Source of the DNA: Epiperipatus broadwayi
Lineage: Eukaryota; Onychophora; Udeonychophora; Euonychophora; Peripatidae
Reading direction: 5' to 3'
DNA length: 64,000 nt
NCBI GenBank assembly: GCA_028023455.1
Contig: JAQFVV010012497.1
Coordinates: 250,001-314,000, forward strand
A program made the translations under genes and the position numbers. Of the stretch, positions 1-12,229 are shown in pieces (position 1 is the first letter of the stretch; every line of letters begins with the position of its first letter). The notes under the pieces were generated by a model that was given only the letters and a program-made list of their open reading frames with translations, searched no databases and was not told where the DNA came from.

Positions 1-1744
1 TATTCATTAGCGAATTTACCTTTAACTCTTTATTTTTTGGCGTTCTCTGTGCCATTTTCTCTTCTGGAGTTATAAGTGACGTTATTGTTGAGAGATAAAC
101 TAACGAATTATATAGTAACTTAGCTCTCCCTCTCTGTAGCTTATTTGTAAAATGAATTTTCAAATGCTATGTAAATTAATTTTTATTCCACATGAAGGAA
201 TTTAACTTGACATGCGATTTGATTTTTCAGATAAATGCAGATTCTGATCTCAGCTATTTTTTAAAAAGGAAAGAAAAATTGGAACCTGCAGCTAAAAATT
301 ATTTATTTATAAAAAAAACCCGTGAATTGAAGTTTTTATATTTTTTCTGTAGATTTTTAAAAAATGGTATTTCTTTAATAGATTGAATTACTAGTTTTAT
401 TCATAACTATACCATTATTGTCTATTGCCATTCCAAAATAAATAATAATACACTAGAGACGAATTTTGTCATGATTATACAGAACAATCTGTAAATCACA
501 AATACATTCTCATTATAGATCATTTTGGTTTGCTATTCTGTTTGACACTTCGCCAGTGCTTTATTTTAAGCTCTTTAAAATATTGAATTTCATTAGATAA
601 GAATTTCCACACATTATGAATAGTTTGGAGCAAAAAAAAAAAAGTAGTTAATTCATTAGCATGCGTGCCTATTATTACTAATTCTTATGGGGGGGCTTCA
701 TAATTTTTTTAGGACCCCTTTTCTATTTATATTAGCAAGACATTCTGTTTTATTTCTAAAGGAAATATGTCCGATGTTATTAGCTGCAGATTTAGATTGC
801 AAACAAGTAAATTTTATTTTATATTATCCTTTTCTGCTCTTTTTTCTTGCCTTGTCATTTCACATAACATCATTATAGGGATATTCAATAGCCAGCTCAA
901 ACATTTTAATATTATTTGTTAAAAGAATAACTAGCTATTATTGGAAGGAAAGTAATAAAAATATTAACATGATTTAAATTGGCGAATTGATTGGTGCATA
1001 CATGCATTATCTATAAAAGAAAAATATGATTATAATATGATGCAATCTTTAGCACTACTAAGGAAGAGATGTATGATTTGGTACTGAAACCAGAATTTAC
1101 CTTAGATAAAAGAAATGCAATCATATATTTAGGCTGTGAAGTGCCATATACTTCTGATTTTAGGGAGGGGGGAGGTTGAGGGTGAGAAAAGAAAAAAAAG
1201 CACTGAAAATTTGTTTCTATTTCTTTTCAACAATTTGATTGTAGAAATGTAAGATATCTTTTTCTAATTCATGCTAGTGGATCCCCCCCCCCCCCAACAA
1301 AAAAAAACTATAATCAAGAAGAATAAAGAGATTCTTTCTTATATAGCATTTAAAGAATAATTAAGATTCTTCAATCACAAAGATGTCATTCAATATATTT
1401 CAGGAATAAACATAAATTATATCATAATTATTGGAAATTTAAAATCACTCTTTGAAGAAATTGTGATTTAATCTTCAATTACAGTCAAAGATGTATGTAG
1501 ATATAGACAAACATAAACCTCATACAATATGTAATATTTAAATTTGTGATGACAATGAAGAATTGAAGGACTAATGATACTATCTATTGGCTATAAGTTT
1601 CTTATGCTAGTAATTAAGTTATTTTTATATATTTAAAATATATGATAGTGAAATTCCATCAAAAGTTAAAATAACTAAAAGAATAAATAGTCAAGATTAT
1701 ACAAAACAAAAATTATTTCAATAAGAAATTATTATATTCTAAAA
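1..1744. other. No gene recognised
   Basis: AT-rich sequence with many stops in all frames. The only distinctive marks are a run of 13 C followed by A-rich sequence near 1283-1310 and short A/T homopolymers. I see no domain, splice-bounded exon or repeat shared with the rest of the window. Confidence 0.6.
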
Positions 1745-1860
1745 TATAGAGGATTTGAACTCAGATTTTCAAGCACCGTTCAACTATCCACACTATCTCA
1801 TACAACTGATACACATGACCACACACATGTAGAAAAGATTTCTAATCACCAATATATGTA
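1745..1860 (-). repeat. tRNA-headed SINE-like repeat, head fragment
   Basis: Read on the - strand, this carries a stretch resembling RNA polymerase III internal promoters: an A-box-like 'tagtgtggatagttgaa' and about 30 bases later a B-box-like 'gagttcaaatcct'. The same head plus the leader 'tctacatgtgtgtggtcatg' recurs at about 63600-63710 (+), and the head recurs at 62580-62645 (-), so it is a dispersed family. The body found at 62690-62950 is absent here. It is not a functional tRNA gene, because no closed acceptor stem is visible. The tRNA origin is inferred from the two boxes and their spacing. Confidence 0.6.
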
Positions 1861-4682
1861 TTTCATGCTCCCAGGTTTGTGAAGAGTGCCTGGTTTTCAA
1901 ATATTTATATTCTAAAATAAGAACAGAGAAATAATAGAAAAACAAAAGAGGTATGAAAAATATTCTTCTAAAAAAAGAAATGAAAAAAGTTTTGAACATA
2001 AAACTTGAGTAGGGAAATAGAATCTGAAACAGTAAAATAAAATATGAGAAAAAAGAGAATAAGTATCAAAACAATAGTAGAAAGAGGGATCAAAAAATAA
2101 CATAAGATTGAAGAAACTGTTATCTGGAATGACAAATTGTTCATTAAATATTTTATTTTTTTTAATTAGAAAAATATGAATGACCTGAATCAAAAAAGTA
2201 CTGCAACAAAAACAAAACACTAATAAACAGATCTTTCTTTTTATTCTTAAAACAAACTATTTTTTGAATAATAGATGCCTTTTTATGAATAAATAAATAA
2301 ATAAAAATTAATGAGTGATTAAAGAAGCAAGGAAAGGCCACTCACTTACATAGTTAATTTAATCTACTTTCAGGCAAGGACTTATATATATATGTTGTAA
2401 TAGAAAAATCCAATAGCAGTTTGAATTAGTCACATTACAAAGCTGCATGATAAATAAAAGTTTAATAAAAAAAACTCTTATAAATTGAGTAATTAATGTA
2501 TAAATTGCCATGTGTACATGTGTGCTTGTACTAGATATAAGATATGCATCTCTCAAGTACACTGGTTAAAAAAAAAAAGCAAAATTAGTTTATATATTTT
2601 GATAATACTATTAAATATTTTATAATGGAAATATATTTTGTAAAGTGAAAACAAAAAGAAATGCATAACTCATACTACATAAAGGAAGAAAGAAAAATAG
2701 TTTTGATGTGTGCAAGAATTTGAATTGCATAGTTTATAAAAAATATGAAGTATATTGTGACTCTTTCTGATATGACTTCTGAACAAGGCTTTAAATGTAT
2801 AATTTGCTCATTCTGATAATAATTTAAATGGAAAATCTAAATATGCTATCGAAAATTTGGGATTACTAAAATGAAGAAAGTTATCAATGTTAAAAGTAAA
2901 TAATAATTGTTACTTTCTTCCAATCACTAACATAAATAAATAAATAAAACTAATTTTTCTTTTGCTTTAATTATAAAATGATATAATTTAAAAGTATATG
3001 CAGAATTATTTGTCTCCAAGACATAAGGAATGAAGAAAATGTTTATCAATAGACATGTTGTCGAAATAGATGGCTGTTAAATCCTGCAACTAGCTTTTGA
3101 CAAATTTATTGTTTAAAAAATATCCATTAGGTGCAGTTATAAGTGTGAAGAACAACAAGAAGTTGTGTATAATGGGTCAGAATAAGCAATTATTGTAGTT
3201 TAATCTATTCTGTTTCAAGCCAATTTTCAAGAAGCAGTGTTTCAATAACCCTATGTAGAGAAGAGAAATCACTGGTTAAAACAGTTTTACAGTACTTTGG
3301 ATTGCCACGCCTTGTTGATGTTAAAAGTATTCTTCACTAGTATCCAGCACAGCAATTATGACATTGGCCAGTAAAAGACCATGTAGTATGTGTATCTAGA
3401 AATCAACAACCATACCAGTCAAAACACCTAGAGATGCAATTAAATCCAGAGACTAATAATGAAATTTGCCAAAGCCAGCTATCAGTTTCTTTAATGATAG
3501 TCTGAGGAAAGAAGTAGTCTGTGCCATAAGATATACTCAAGACCTACTGTATACACTGTTTAACATCATTAGCGTTCAAGGAGAATAATCACTGGCTTAG
3601 ATTAACTAATTAATAATTATTCATAAATATAATTTTAAAAAAAGATATCTGCAGAAAACCATGCTTTCGAACCTTTCAAACTTTGCACTTGGTTGGTTAA
3701 GATCTTATCAATATAATTATTCTAAGCCATAAGTTTAAAATATTTTTAATAATTATTATTTTTATTATCTTTACTATTGTCTCCATTATATATATTTCGT
3801 AATAGTTGCAAAATATATATAAAAAACAATTTTATATATCTAGTGTTAATAAATTGTTAACATTATTATTATTAACCATTTTACTTTGTGTTTTACTTAT
3901 CAACTCACTCCAAACATTATCCTATTGATATCCACAGCGAAATAATGCAATCCATTGGGAACATTTGGGGATAACAGTAATAATTTATAAATGATTGGGT
4001 GTTAATAAGATTTCCAAAAGTAAACTTTCTATTTAGAAAGATTGATGCCTTAAGTTTCTTCTTTTTTAAAACTAGAAAAACAAATTAGAAATACTTTTGA
4101 ATACTTGTAATTGTATTTAATTACTTTCTAATCATTATCATCATGTTTGTCTAATATTATTGATATTTGAATTTAATCATTTTTATTATAATGTACAGTA
4201 CATTAATCATTTTATAAATATTTATTTTTGTGCAACCAACATTCCATTACATTAGGAACAGTTAATATTTATTATATATTTGGTGCAACCAATCATATAG
4301 TTTGAGCATCACCTCTTATCTGCTCAACTTCACTTCTGTACAGTCACAAAGTATACTGAATATGAGAACTTGACCAAATTAAACATATTGTGGTATAAGT
4401 GTTTGGAATGAGAAATAAGATTAGCATTTATAAAAAGTATATACTAACAGTTTATAAAAACAGTAGTTTGAATTTAGATAATAAATGGCAGTATATTTAA
4501 AATAAATAAATAAATAAATATTAGAGCAGATGTATCATGTTATTCTCAAGTATAGAATGGATAGAGACTGGTATGTTTATTCAATGATAAAGTATATATA
4601 AAAATATTTAAGTTTGTAAATTTGCATAAAGAGAATAAGTAACACAATAATACCATAATTAACAAGAGTATTACAAGACTAT
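1861..4682. other. No gene recognised
   Basis: AT-rich, with (AAAT)n-like simple repeats near 2287-2310 and 4497-4520. The stretch 3200-3600 is somewhat less AT-rich and could be an old element, but no frame gives a recognisable domain. Confidence 0.55.
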
Positions 4683-4872
4683 TATAATAAATAAAGAGCA
4701 TGCTAATAGCTTTAAACAAGCTTATTTTTTTATTATAATGAATGACACAGGAGAAAGTATTTGAAATTCTTATCTAGAATTGTCCCCATTCCCAGACCAG
4801 TTTCGAGCAATGACATTTATTATGAAAAAAAAGCTTGTTTAGAGTTATTAGCATGCTCTTTATTTATTACAT
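4683..4872. repeat. Inverted repeat (hairpin) at the head of a repeat family
   Basis: The left arm (about 4683-4728, containing 'agcatgctaatagcttt') is the reverse complement of 4830-4872 ('ttattagcatgctctttat'). Between them lies a reversed version of the family's far end (about 4750-4805, 'ccccattcccagaccagttt'), whose forward form is at 6230-6265. The locus therefore looks like an internally deleted inverted copy joined to the forward copy that follows. Confidence 0.65.
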
Positions 4873-5245
4873 ATTATTAATGCAAGCTATATAGGTCATG
4901 TGATATATAACTTGGTTTTTATTAATATTACCAATTTGACTGTTAAGGCTTTGGCTACATTAAATTGCTAAGCCTATTAATGTATGGGGTCACTGGCTTT
5001 AGTTCAGACCCATATAGTGTCTTCAGTTGAAGAGCTGAATTTGAAGACATACGATGTGTGAAAATTTCAGATCTTCTTAATAGTTAAGTATTAAATAAAT
5101 GCTTGGATTGAATTAGTATCCTGAATCTAATGCCCTAGTTCCTCACTGAAAAGAACCATAGCTTTAAACTGATCTGGGGATGGTGAAAATCCTAAATTTA
5201 GATTTCAAATGCTTTCTCTTGTGGCATTTATCATACAAAAATAAG
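4845..5245 (+). repeat. ~390 bp dispersed repeat, copy 1
   Basis: It aligns by eye along its whole length with 5917-6297. Shared landmarks in order are 'ctctttatttattacatatt', 'ggctttagttcag', 'aaaatttcagatcttctta', a 'tcctcactgaa' block, a 'ctggtctgagaatgg' block, and the end 'tttcttgtggcatttatcat'. No coding capacity is visible. The block around the 'ctcactgaa' motif also resembles the arms of the palindrome at 45640-46240, so both may belong to one wider superfamily. Confidence 0.75.
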
Positions 5246-5916
5246 GGTACTTGAGTATTAATTAAGCTATGACGTACTACACAGGCCGCCGGTAGATAAG
5301 ATCAACCAAAACAATGTCATGGCAACTGAAACATTGGCATGTCTAATCGATAGAAGTGATTAAGGTATTTTCGTGGTCACCAACGAGATTATGTAATATT
5401 GCGGTGAATTATGGTAAATATCTGTCTTTTACCTGCTGTTGTATTGCAAGCAAGAGGTGTTTTTTCTATTGTCTGTTATACGCCATTTTGTGAGATTTTC
5501 ATTTTACATTTTGCTAATTGAGAAATTATTGCTTATTTTACATTTTCATTGCTGAGATTTGGATTACTAATTTCTGTGATTTTTAATTATTGCTATTTAT
5601 TATTTTTATTACTAATTTCAATTTTGATTTTTATTACTAATTTACATTTTGATTGCCGTGTTATTTTTATTACTAATTTATTACTAATCAACAACTTACA
5701 AGAAAATGTCGGATATAAAATTGTGGGACTTACCATCCTCAAAATATAGAAAGGTTGTGGGGGCTACTAAAATGGCGGAACAAGAAGCACAGAGATACAG
5801 CTAGACAACACTTGGATTCGTATTTAATGGAATTCATGTGGAGGCAATGCTTCAAAAATGACACTTTTACTGCTATTTTGGAACATATACGTGAATTCAG
5901 TCCACCACAGTGACTT
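5246..5916. other. Spacer between repeat copies; no gene recognised
   Basis: The stretch 5541-5690 is a low-complexity run of 'attactaattt' and 'attttgatt' units. A short open frame starting at ATG 5706 (about 32 codons, beginning [10 protein letters not shown]) has no recognised family and ends at a TAG. A YY1-like core 'aaaatggcgg' lies near 5769. Nothing here is supported as a gene. Confidence 0.5.
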
Positions 5917-6297
5917 TTGCTATTAGCACACTCTTTATTTATTACATATTGGTAATGCAAGCATTATAGGTCATGTGGTATATAACTTGTTTTCATTAAT
6001 ATTATAATTTGGCTGTTAATGCTTTGGCTATATTAAATTGCCAAGCCTGTTAATATATGGGATCCCTGGCTTTAGTTCAGGCCCATATAGTATCTTCAGT
6101 TGAGCTGAATTTGAAGATATACAATATCTGAAAATTTCAGATCTTCTTAGTAGTTTAAATTAGATAAATGCTTGGTTGAGTTAGTTGAACTAATATCCAA
6201 GATCCTCACTGAAGAGAGCTATAGCTAAAAACTGGTCTGAGAATGGGGCCAATCCTAGATTTCAAATGCTTTCTTGTGGCATTTATCATAAAAAATA
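5917..6297 (+). repeat. ~390 bp dispersed repeat, copy 2
   Basis: A full-length relative of 4845-5245 in the same orientation. Its end (about 6297) is followed at once by the start of another copy, so the family can sit head to tail. Confidence 0.75.
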
Positions 6298-6397
6298 GTG
6301 CTATTAGCATATTCTTCATTACATATTGGTAATGCAAGCTATATATATCATGTGTCATGACTTGTTTTCATTAATATATATATATATATATATATAA
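6298..6397 (+). repeat. ~390 bp dispersed repeat, truncated copy 3, ending in (TA)n
   Basis: It repeats the first ~80 bases of the unit ('gctattagcatattcttcattacatattggtaatgcaag', differing slightly from copies 1 and 2) and then breaks into a TA dinucleotide run at about 6379-6397. Confidence 0.7.
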
Positions 6398-6654
6398 ACA
6401 TTAAAAGCATAAAGCTAAACTAGTCAATAAATAATCAAAATTACCCAAATTCACAACTCAAACAGACTAGCCAAGAAAATAAACTCTAAAACATAACCAA
6501 TGTTTCATTGCTATAAGCAGACTTCTTAAGTGTAAAGAACTACAAAATAACATATTTAAACTATTCATTACATCCAATTCCTATACACTCTTAATATTAA
6601 AATAACTTTTAAATAAATTAATTGCTTCAGAATCATAAATTATTAGTAAAGATT

Positions 6655-6785
6655 AAGCCAATAAAGATCACATGATATTGAATGAGTAGGCACTAGATGG
6701 GGATTTTATGCACAACCCTTCTGGCATCCATTGGTTACTCTAGCTTACTGTGTGGCAATACATATAGTGAGTTTTTGCCTGTTTT
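6655..6785 (+). repeat. Fragment of the palindromic repeat family of 45.6-46.3 kb
   Basis: Landmarks 'gagtaggcactagatggg', 'ttttatgca' and 'tgtgtggcaata' match the right half of the palindrome at about 46125-46240 ('aagtaggcactagatagg', 'tgtgtggcatta') in order and spacing. It is a truncated, non-coding, dispersed copy. Confidence 0.6.
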
Positions 6786-6789
6786 ATTA

Positions 6790-7945
6790 ATAAAGATTCT
6801 TTATATTTCATTTGTCCAAAGATTTTCATCAAAATTAATAATGTAGCTTGTATCTTTTTCATGGCTATATAAAACAGAACTAAGATATTTATTCATAAGC
6901 CTACTTTTATATACCTTTATTCTTTCATTTAAGCTCAAACTACTCTGACCTATATATATATATACCTTCTTACAAAACAAAGGATAATATATACTACTAC
7001 AGGAATAGATTTTTTTTATCAAAAATTTCCTTTTATTTTTCAGACGCTTATTTCTAAGGTTACAGCCTTAGTAAATTATTACTTTGTATTATTTAATAAA
7101 TTATTCAAAGTAATAGCTCCTTTCCAAGCGATTTTTTTATTTTCAAATAAATTACTATTTTTACATACAATTTTATAAGAAGACAATTTCAATGGCAAAG
7201 AAATAAAATCATATTTTTTTCTTTATCTTTTACATCATTACAAATATTAAATAAAATACTTTTAACAAATTTATTAGAGTAGCCAACACTCATATAATCT
7301 TTATAAAATTAGTCATTTTGAAACAAAACTACCCCACTAGAATTATTTAATCTCTTACTTCTATAACAATATTTTTTTAAAGCAGCTACTTTATGAGATA
7401 CAAATTGATAGCTATCAGACTTGATTATAGACCTTAAGTCTTTACTCTCAAAAAATAATGACTACATACCAAACAATTAGTCTTTACATTTCTAATCACC
7501 AATAGATCTAAAAAATTTAATTTAACAAAATCTAACCCTCTCCTTCTACCACATATTTTATAAAAGGATCAAAACAATTAAACTCATTTACCAACTCTTT
7601 TAATTTATCATTCTCAATCATTCACATATCTAACAAATAACTTTAAATATAAACAATTATTTTTAATAATTTCCTCTTCCAAATAATTAATATAAACCGA
7701 ACAAATGAAGAGAGAAATAATATAACCTATTATTCACTTTTTCTTAATCTTATAAAAATTACCATTATAAATAAAATACAAATCTTTAATAACTTTAATT
7801 TTATTTTTTGACAAAGATCCATTTTTAACCAACACAAATATAAGAACATCAATACTGCTTAATCTATTAATAGATTGATACATATTCTCAATATCCAAAC
7901 TACTAAATACCCAATTACTTTCTATTTTAAAATTATTATTTTTTT
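6790..7945 (-). pseudogene. Penelope-like element, reverse transcriptase plus GIY-YIG endonuclease remnant (left copy)
   Basis: Read on the - strand from 7945 downward it encodes the C-terminal half of a PLE polyprotein. The reverse-transcriptase palm is near 7620-7930, with a 'FVRYVND' catalytic-box relative of the usual YVDD. The thumb follows at about 7280-7560. A GIY-YIG-type endonuclease lies at about 6801-7022, with 'CKKVYIYIGQSSLSLNERI'. In the family, the reverse transcriptase copies the RNA and the GIY-YIG nuclease nicks the target. Stops and frameshifts break the frame in many places. The 5' part is missing. It faces a second copy (8003-8994) head to head across a 57 bp spacer. PLE assignment is secure from order and motifs; the subfamily is unknown. 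Confidence 0.85.
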
Positions 7946-8002
7946 TAAAACAATTTGATTTTGGTCACTATACAGTTTCTTCTGTTTAGGCTTTTGGTGA
8001 GA

Positions 8003-8994
8003 TTAATAATTTTAAAATGGAAATTAATTGGGTATTTGATGGTTTGGATATTGAGAATATGTATCAATTTGTTAATAGATTAAGCACTATTGATGTTCTT
8101 ATTTCTGTGTTGGTTAAACATGGATCTTTGTCAAAAAAGAAAATTAAAGTTATTAAGGATTTGCTTTTATTATTAGAGGATTCTGGTTTTTTTTACTTTA
8201 ATTTTTATAAGATTAAGGAAGGGTGGATAATAGGTTATATTATTTCTCCTTTAATTTGTTCTGTTTATATTAATTATTTGGAAAAGGAAATTATTATTAA
8301 AAATAATTGTTTATATTTAGTTATGTGTTAGATATGTGGATGATTGAGAATGATAAATTGTAAATAGTTGGTAAATGAGTTCAATTGTTTTGATCCTTCT
8401 ATAAAATGTGTGGTAGAAAGAGGGGGGTTAGATTTTGTTAAATTAAAATTTTTAGATCTATTGGTGATTAGAAATGTAAAGACTAATTGTTTGGTATATA
8501 GTTATTATGTTAAAAGTAAAGAGTTAAGGTCTATAATCAAATCTGATAGCTATCATTCTGTATCTCCTAAAGTAGCAGCTTTAAGGAATTATTGTTATGG
8601 AAATAAAAGATTAAATAATTCTAATGGGGTAGCTTTGTTTCAAAAAGGTCAATTTTATAAAGATTATTTGAGTGTTGGCTACTCTGATAAAGTTGTTAAA
8701 AGTATTTTTTTTAATAGTAATATTTGTAATGATGTAAAAGATAACGAAAAATATGATTTTATTTCTTTGCCATTTAAATTGTCTTCTTATAAAATTCTAG
8801 TAAAAATAATAATTTCTTTGGGATTAAGAAAATTGTTTGGAAAAGGGGTATTTATTTGAATAATTTATTAAATAATATAAAGGAAATTTTTGATAGACTA
8901 TTCCTGGAGTAGTATATATTATCCCTTGTTTTTGTAAGAAGGTATATATAGATCCAGAGTAGCTTGAGCTTAAATGAAAGAATAAAGATATATA
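8003..8994 (+). pseudogene. Penelope-like element, reverse transcriptase remnant (right copy)
   Basis: The mirror copy of 6790-7945. The 8017-8331 frame holds the palm approach ('FYKIKEGWIIGYIISPLICS', corresponding to the family's conserved SPL box). The YVDD region at about 8320-8350 is interrupted by stops. The 8368-8859 frame carries the post-palm and thumb region ('KLKFLDLLVIRN', then 'SDSYHSVSPKVAALRN'). Homology to the left copy runs into the first GIY-YIG residues and stops at about 8994, so the endonuclease is truncated. Cumulative differences between the arms, including separate stops, show both are old. No intact PLE protein could be made from either copy. Confidence 0.85.
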
Positions 8995-11334
8995 TCGAGA
9001 TAATACCTTTGGGACATACCAAACATCAGATTAGAAAAACTTGTATAGTATAATAATGTGGTGACAATAGTGGATTCAAAAACTAAAATTCTGAATTGAT
9101 TCACCACTAAAATGAATAAAAAAAAATCTGATCAACTGAACAAAATCATTACAGAATGGTACTTTATATCTGAAACCCATGATTATCTCAATAGCTTTTT
9201 TTTTCAGATTGAAATCTTATATTGAAAATAGATATCTGTTTAATTTAGACAATCTTTATTTCCTAATCATTAAATTTTTTATAACACTTTAATTTGCTTC
9301 ATTATTATAAAATAGAAGTTTTATAAAAAATGTCTTCTTTTTTAAAAATGCACTGTAAGAAAAGAAAAATAATCCAAGTAATATATTGTATTTCTGCTAT
9401 CATCATAATTTCCAGTGATATGCAGGTTCAACGATCAAGCAGCCAAATAATTAACAGTGTAATGTGGATGTACTTGGCATCATTCTTATAATATTAATGT
9501 ATTTAAATTCTATATTTATATTCAATTCTTGTTTAGAATACATTAAGAAGCTACTAAATCTAAATGCACTACAATAATAGTATTTCACAAGTTAAACTCC
9601 TATAGAATCATTTTTAACAAACTTATAAATAATGCACTCTTATATTTATGCTAACATCAGTTATTATTAGATATTACATTTTTATTATCTGAAACTGTAA
9701 ACTGGTTTAGAATGAATACTTTATAAAGGTCACTACTACTGTAATGTTTCATTCTTTCAAAGGTAATTATCTGATTTATTTAGTATATTTAACTGAATTA
9801 GTGATTAGAGTAAGTGGATCACAATTTTCTTTGGATCATTCTTTATCTAACAGCTAAGTTACCATTGATATGAGAAAGAGGATATTGTTTAAAAGTTTGT
9901 CAAAAATGATTTTATAGGAATTTAATTTAGAAGTATTATTGTTGCATGCACATTACTTGGTCCATGAATGAATATATATATATATTAAGTGCTACATGTA
10001 TAATAACTACAATTTATTTAAATGCTTATTAAAAATTATTTGTAGTTATATCAACTGTGCTACTTTTATATTCTAGTGTAAATATCTAGAAAGCATATTA
10101 TTTTTAAGCAATAGGTGCCCAGACAAAAAAACAACATTATTTACTATACATTGGAATCCTTTCTTTGCAAGTTATACAAATGACTGATGTGTAGAAATGA
10201 TAATTAAAAATTATAACAATTATTGTTAAAAAAGCAGTTATTCAGGTTTACATTTGGGAGAGAGATGTTATTATTTAAATTATCTTTGCTTGTTTGATTC
10301 ATGCCAATGGGATGGACCTTCTTTACAAACATTCTGTTTCAATAAAAATGGTTAAAACAGATTATAATGTGTTTTATTCATTGGCTATGTTAAACCTGTT
10401 AATCAATTATAGAATGTCCACATATTGTTTATATGATTAAATATCAGGAATCAAGTTGCTAAACTTTAATGTAAGCTTAATGCAACACACACACATATAT
10501 ATAATAAAACTAAATAACTATATTATCACCAACATTTTTAAAACAAAATAATATTTGGTCAAATTTTTAAACCTCAAAAAAATATAAATGATTTGCACTG
10601 AACATAATGACAGGAAATGTATTATTAATGAGGCATAGTCCATTAGTAATATAGACTCAGTCTAATATTATTCAGTTGCATGCATTTTAGAGCATATTTG
10701 TTTTAAAACAGTTGCCTTTGATAAGTATACTTAGCATTGAAAATGCACAAGGTTATATTTAAAATTTTTAATATTTTTTCTATTTATGAAATGGTATTAA
10801 TATTTATGTATAGCAGAATGACAAGACTTGTGTTAGTTAAAACTATTAAAGAAACATTTCAAAATTTTGTTTTACCATATTATATTTATTAACATAAAAA
10901 CAAATACAAAATATTAAGACAACAAAATAGACATTATAACACTTCTCAAGATTGATGTATTTTATCTAATTCATATTCACATAATTCTGATAAATTCATT
11001 TAAAGTATTAATAAGTATTATTTAATATAAAAGGATTAGAAGAATATGTTTAAGTGATTATTTCTATCATTTTTATTATACAAATAATAAGAAAATATGT
11101 AGTTATTGTTATGATAAGAACTGTTTAACATGAAGATACCCATGATAAAAATTAAATGACAGACTTTAACAAACCTTTCTTTTAATATTAATTCAAAGTA
11201 TTCAAATGTCGCTCCTTTTTCATTTATATTTAATGCCAATATTCATTTACACATATTTCATTTTCATCTTATATTCATCATAGGTATTCATTCAACTTTT
11301 CTATTTCATATTAAATATGAAGCATTAATTTACG
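8995..11334. other. No gene recognised
   Basis: AT-rich sequence with short microsatellites (for example CA/TA near 10484-10503). No domain, exon or repeat related to the rest of the window was found. Confidence 0.55.
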
Positions 11335-11407
11335 TAATCTAATTCTATACAGAAAAAGAATCAGAATTAAAACCAATTCTTTTTTTATGTTGCACTTCAA
11401 GTATACA

Positions 11408-11733
11408 ATAGTCAAATATGTTTAAAAATACATATATACAAGCAACAAAGATTACAAATTATAAAATTATTATATAAAAGCCTTTTTCGGCAAATTATGT
11501 TTTTTTGCCCTTTTCAATATGTCTCCACGATTTAAAGCACATACAGCGACATCTATGTCAATACATGAGAGAAGACAGACAAACAAATGGATATCTGACA
11601 CGATCTATTATGTGATTTTTTTTTCTCTCAATTCTACTACAAAATTACTCTGTTATATATATTGAATGGATATATATCCACATATATTAATTAATTAACT
11701 ATCCATTCTTTATCCATTAACCACTTATTATTA
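11408..11733 (-). repeat. Left arm: inverted copy of the PLE 3' untranslated region
   Basis: Reverse complement of 11896-12219 with only scattered differences (for example 'cagcgacatc' against 'gatgtcactg'). The high identity suggests a young insertion or ongoing homogenisation. The transcript would form a long hairpin. Confidence 0.85.
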
Positions 11734-11746
11734 TTATTATTATTTG

Positions 11747-11896
11747 CAGTACGGACATAAAATAAATTGTATTGATAATATAAGTGTTCTTGATTATACT
11801 AAAAATGTTAATAGATGTAAAATATATGAAACAAACTACATCATGTATAATAAAAACAACTGTATGAATATAAATACAAAACATCCATTAAGTTAA
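11747..11896 (+). pseudogene. GIY-YIG endonuclease C-terminal remnant of a PLE
   Basis: An uninterrupted frame of 49 codons plus stop, without its own start. It begins QYGHKI and contains 'ILD'-like 'VLDYTKNVNRCKIYE', 'NYIMYNK' and 'NINTKHPLS' before TAA. The order 'GH-hydrophobic ... R-K-I-x-E ... I ... N' is how the GIY-YIG domain of PLEs ends: compare 'GHNFTPANPIILC', 'KRKIKEAFYI' and 'INRKD' in the copy at 21540-21860. It is too short for the ORF-length criterion usually used, but its frame, terminal position and junction with the 3' repeat arm agree. Confidence 0.7.
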
Positions 11897-12219
11897 ATAA
11901 TAAGTGGTTAATGGATAAAGAATGGATAGTTAATTAATTAATATATGTGGATATATATCCATTCAATATATATAACAGAGTAATTTTGTAGTAGAATTGA
12001 GAAAAAAAAAATCACATAATAGATCGTGTCAGATATCCATTTGTTTATCTGTCTTCTCTCATGTATTGATATAGATGTCACTGTATGTGCCTTAAATCGT
12101 GGAGACATATTGAAAAGGGCAAAAAAACATAATTTGCCGAAAAAGGCTTTTATATAATAATTTTATAATTTGTAATCTTTGTTCCTTGTATGTATGTATT
12201 TTGAAACATATTTGACTAT
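11896..12219 (+). repeat. Right arm: PLE 3' untranslated region
   Basis: Starts at the stop codon of the GIY-YIG remnant and runs to the flanking direct repeat. It ends in 'catatttgactat'. Confidence 0.8.
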
Positions 12220-12229
12220 AATCTAATTC

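Larger units (their letters stand above)
11335..12229 (+). mobile_element. 5'-truncated Penelope-like element with inverted 3' end, flanked by an 11 bp direct repeat
   Basis: The direct repeats are 'taatctaattc' at 11335-11345 and 12219-12229, a plausible target-site duplication. Inside lie about 60 bp of unmatched sequence, a left arm (11408-11733), a short coding remnant (11747-11896) and a right arm (11896-12219). The arms are near-identical reverse complements of about 325 bp. The coding remnant stops at the start of the right arm, so the right arm is the element's 3' untranslated region and the left arm is an inverted second copy of it. The element is non-functional because almost all of the protein is absent. 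Confidence 0.7.

Noticed and set aside
5549-5749. 66-codon hydrophobic open frame
   Set aside because: Product of tandem 'attactaattt' low-complexity repeats; no family and biased only by base composition.
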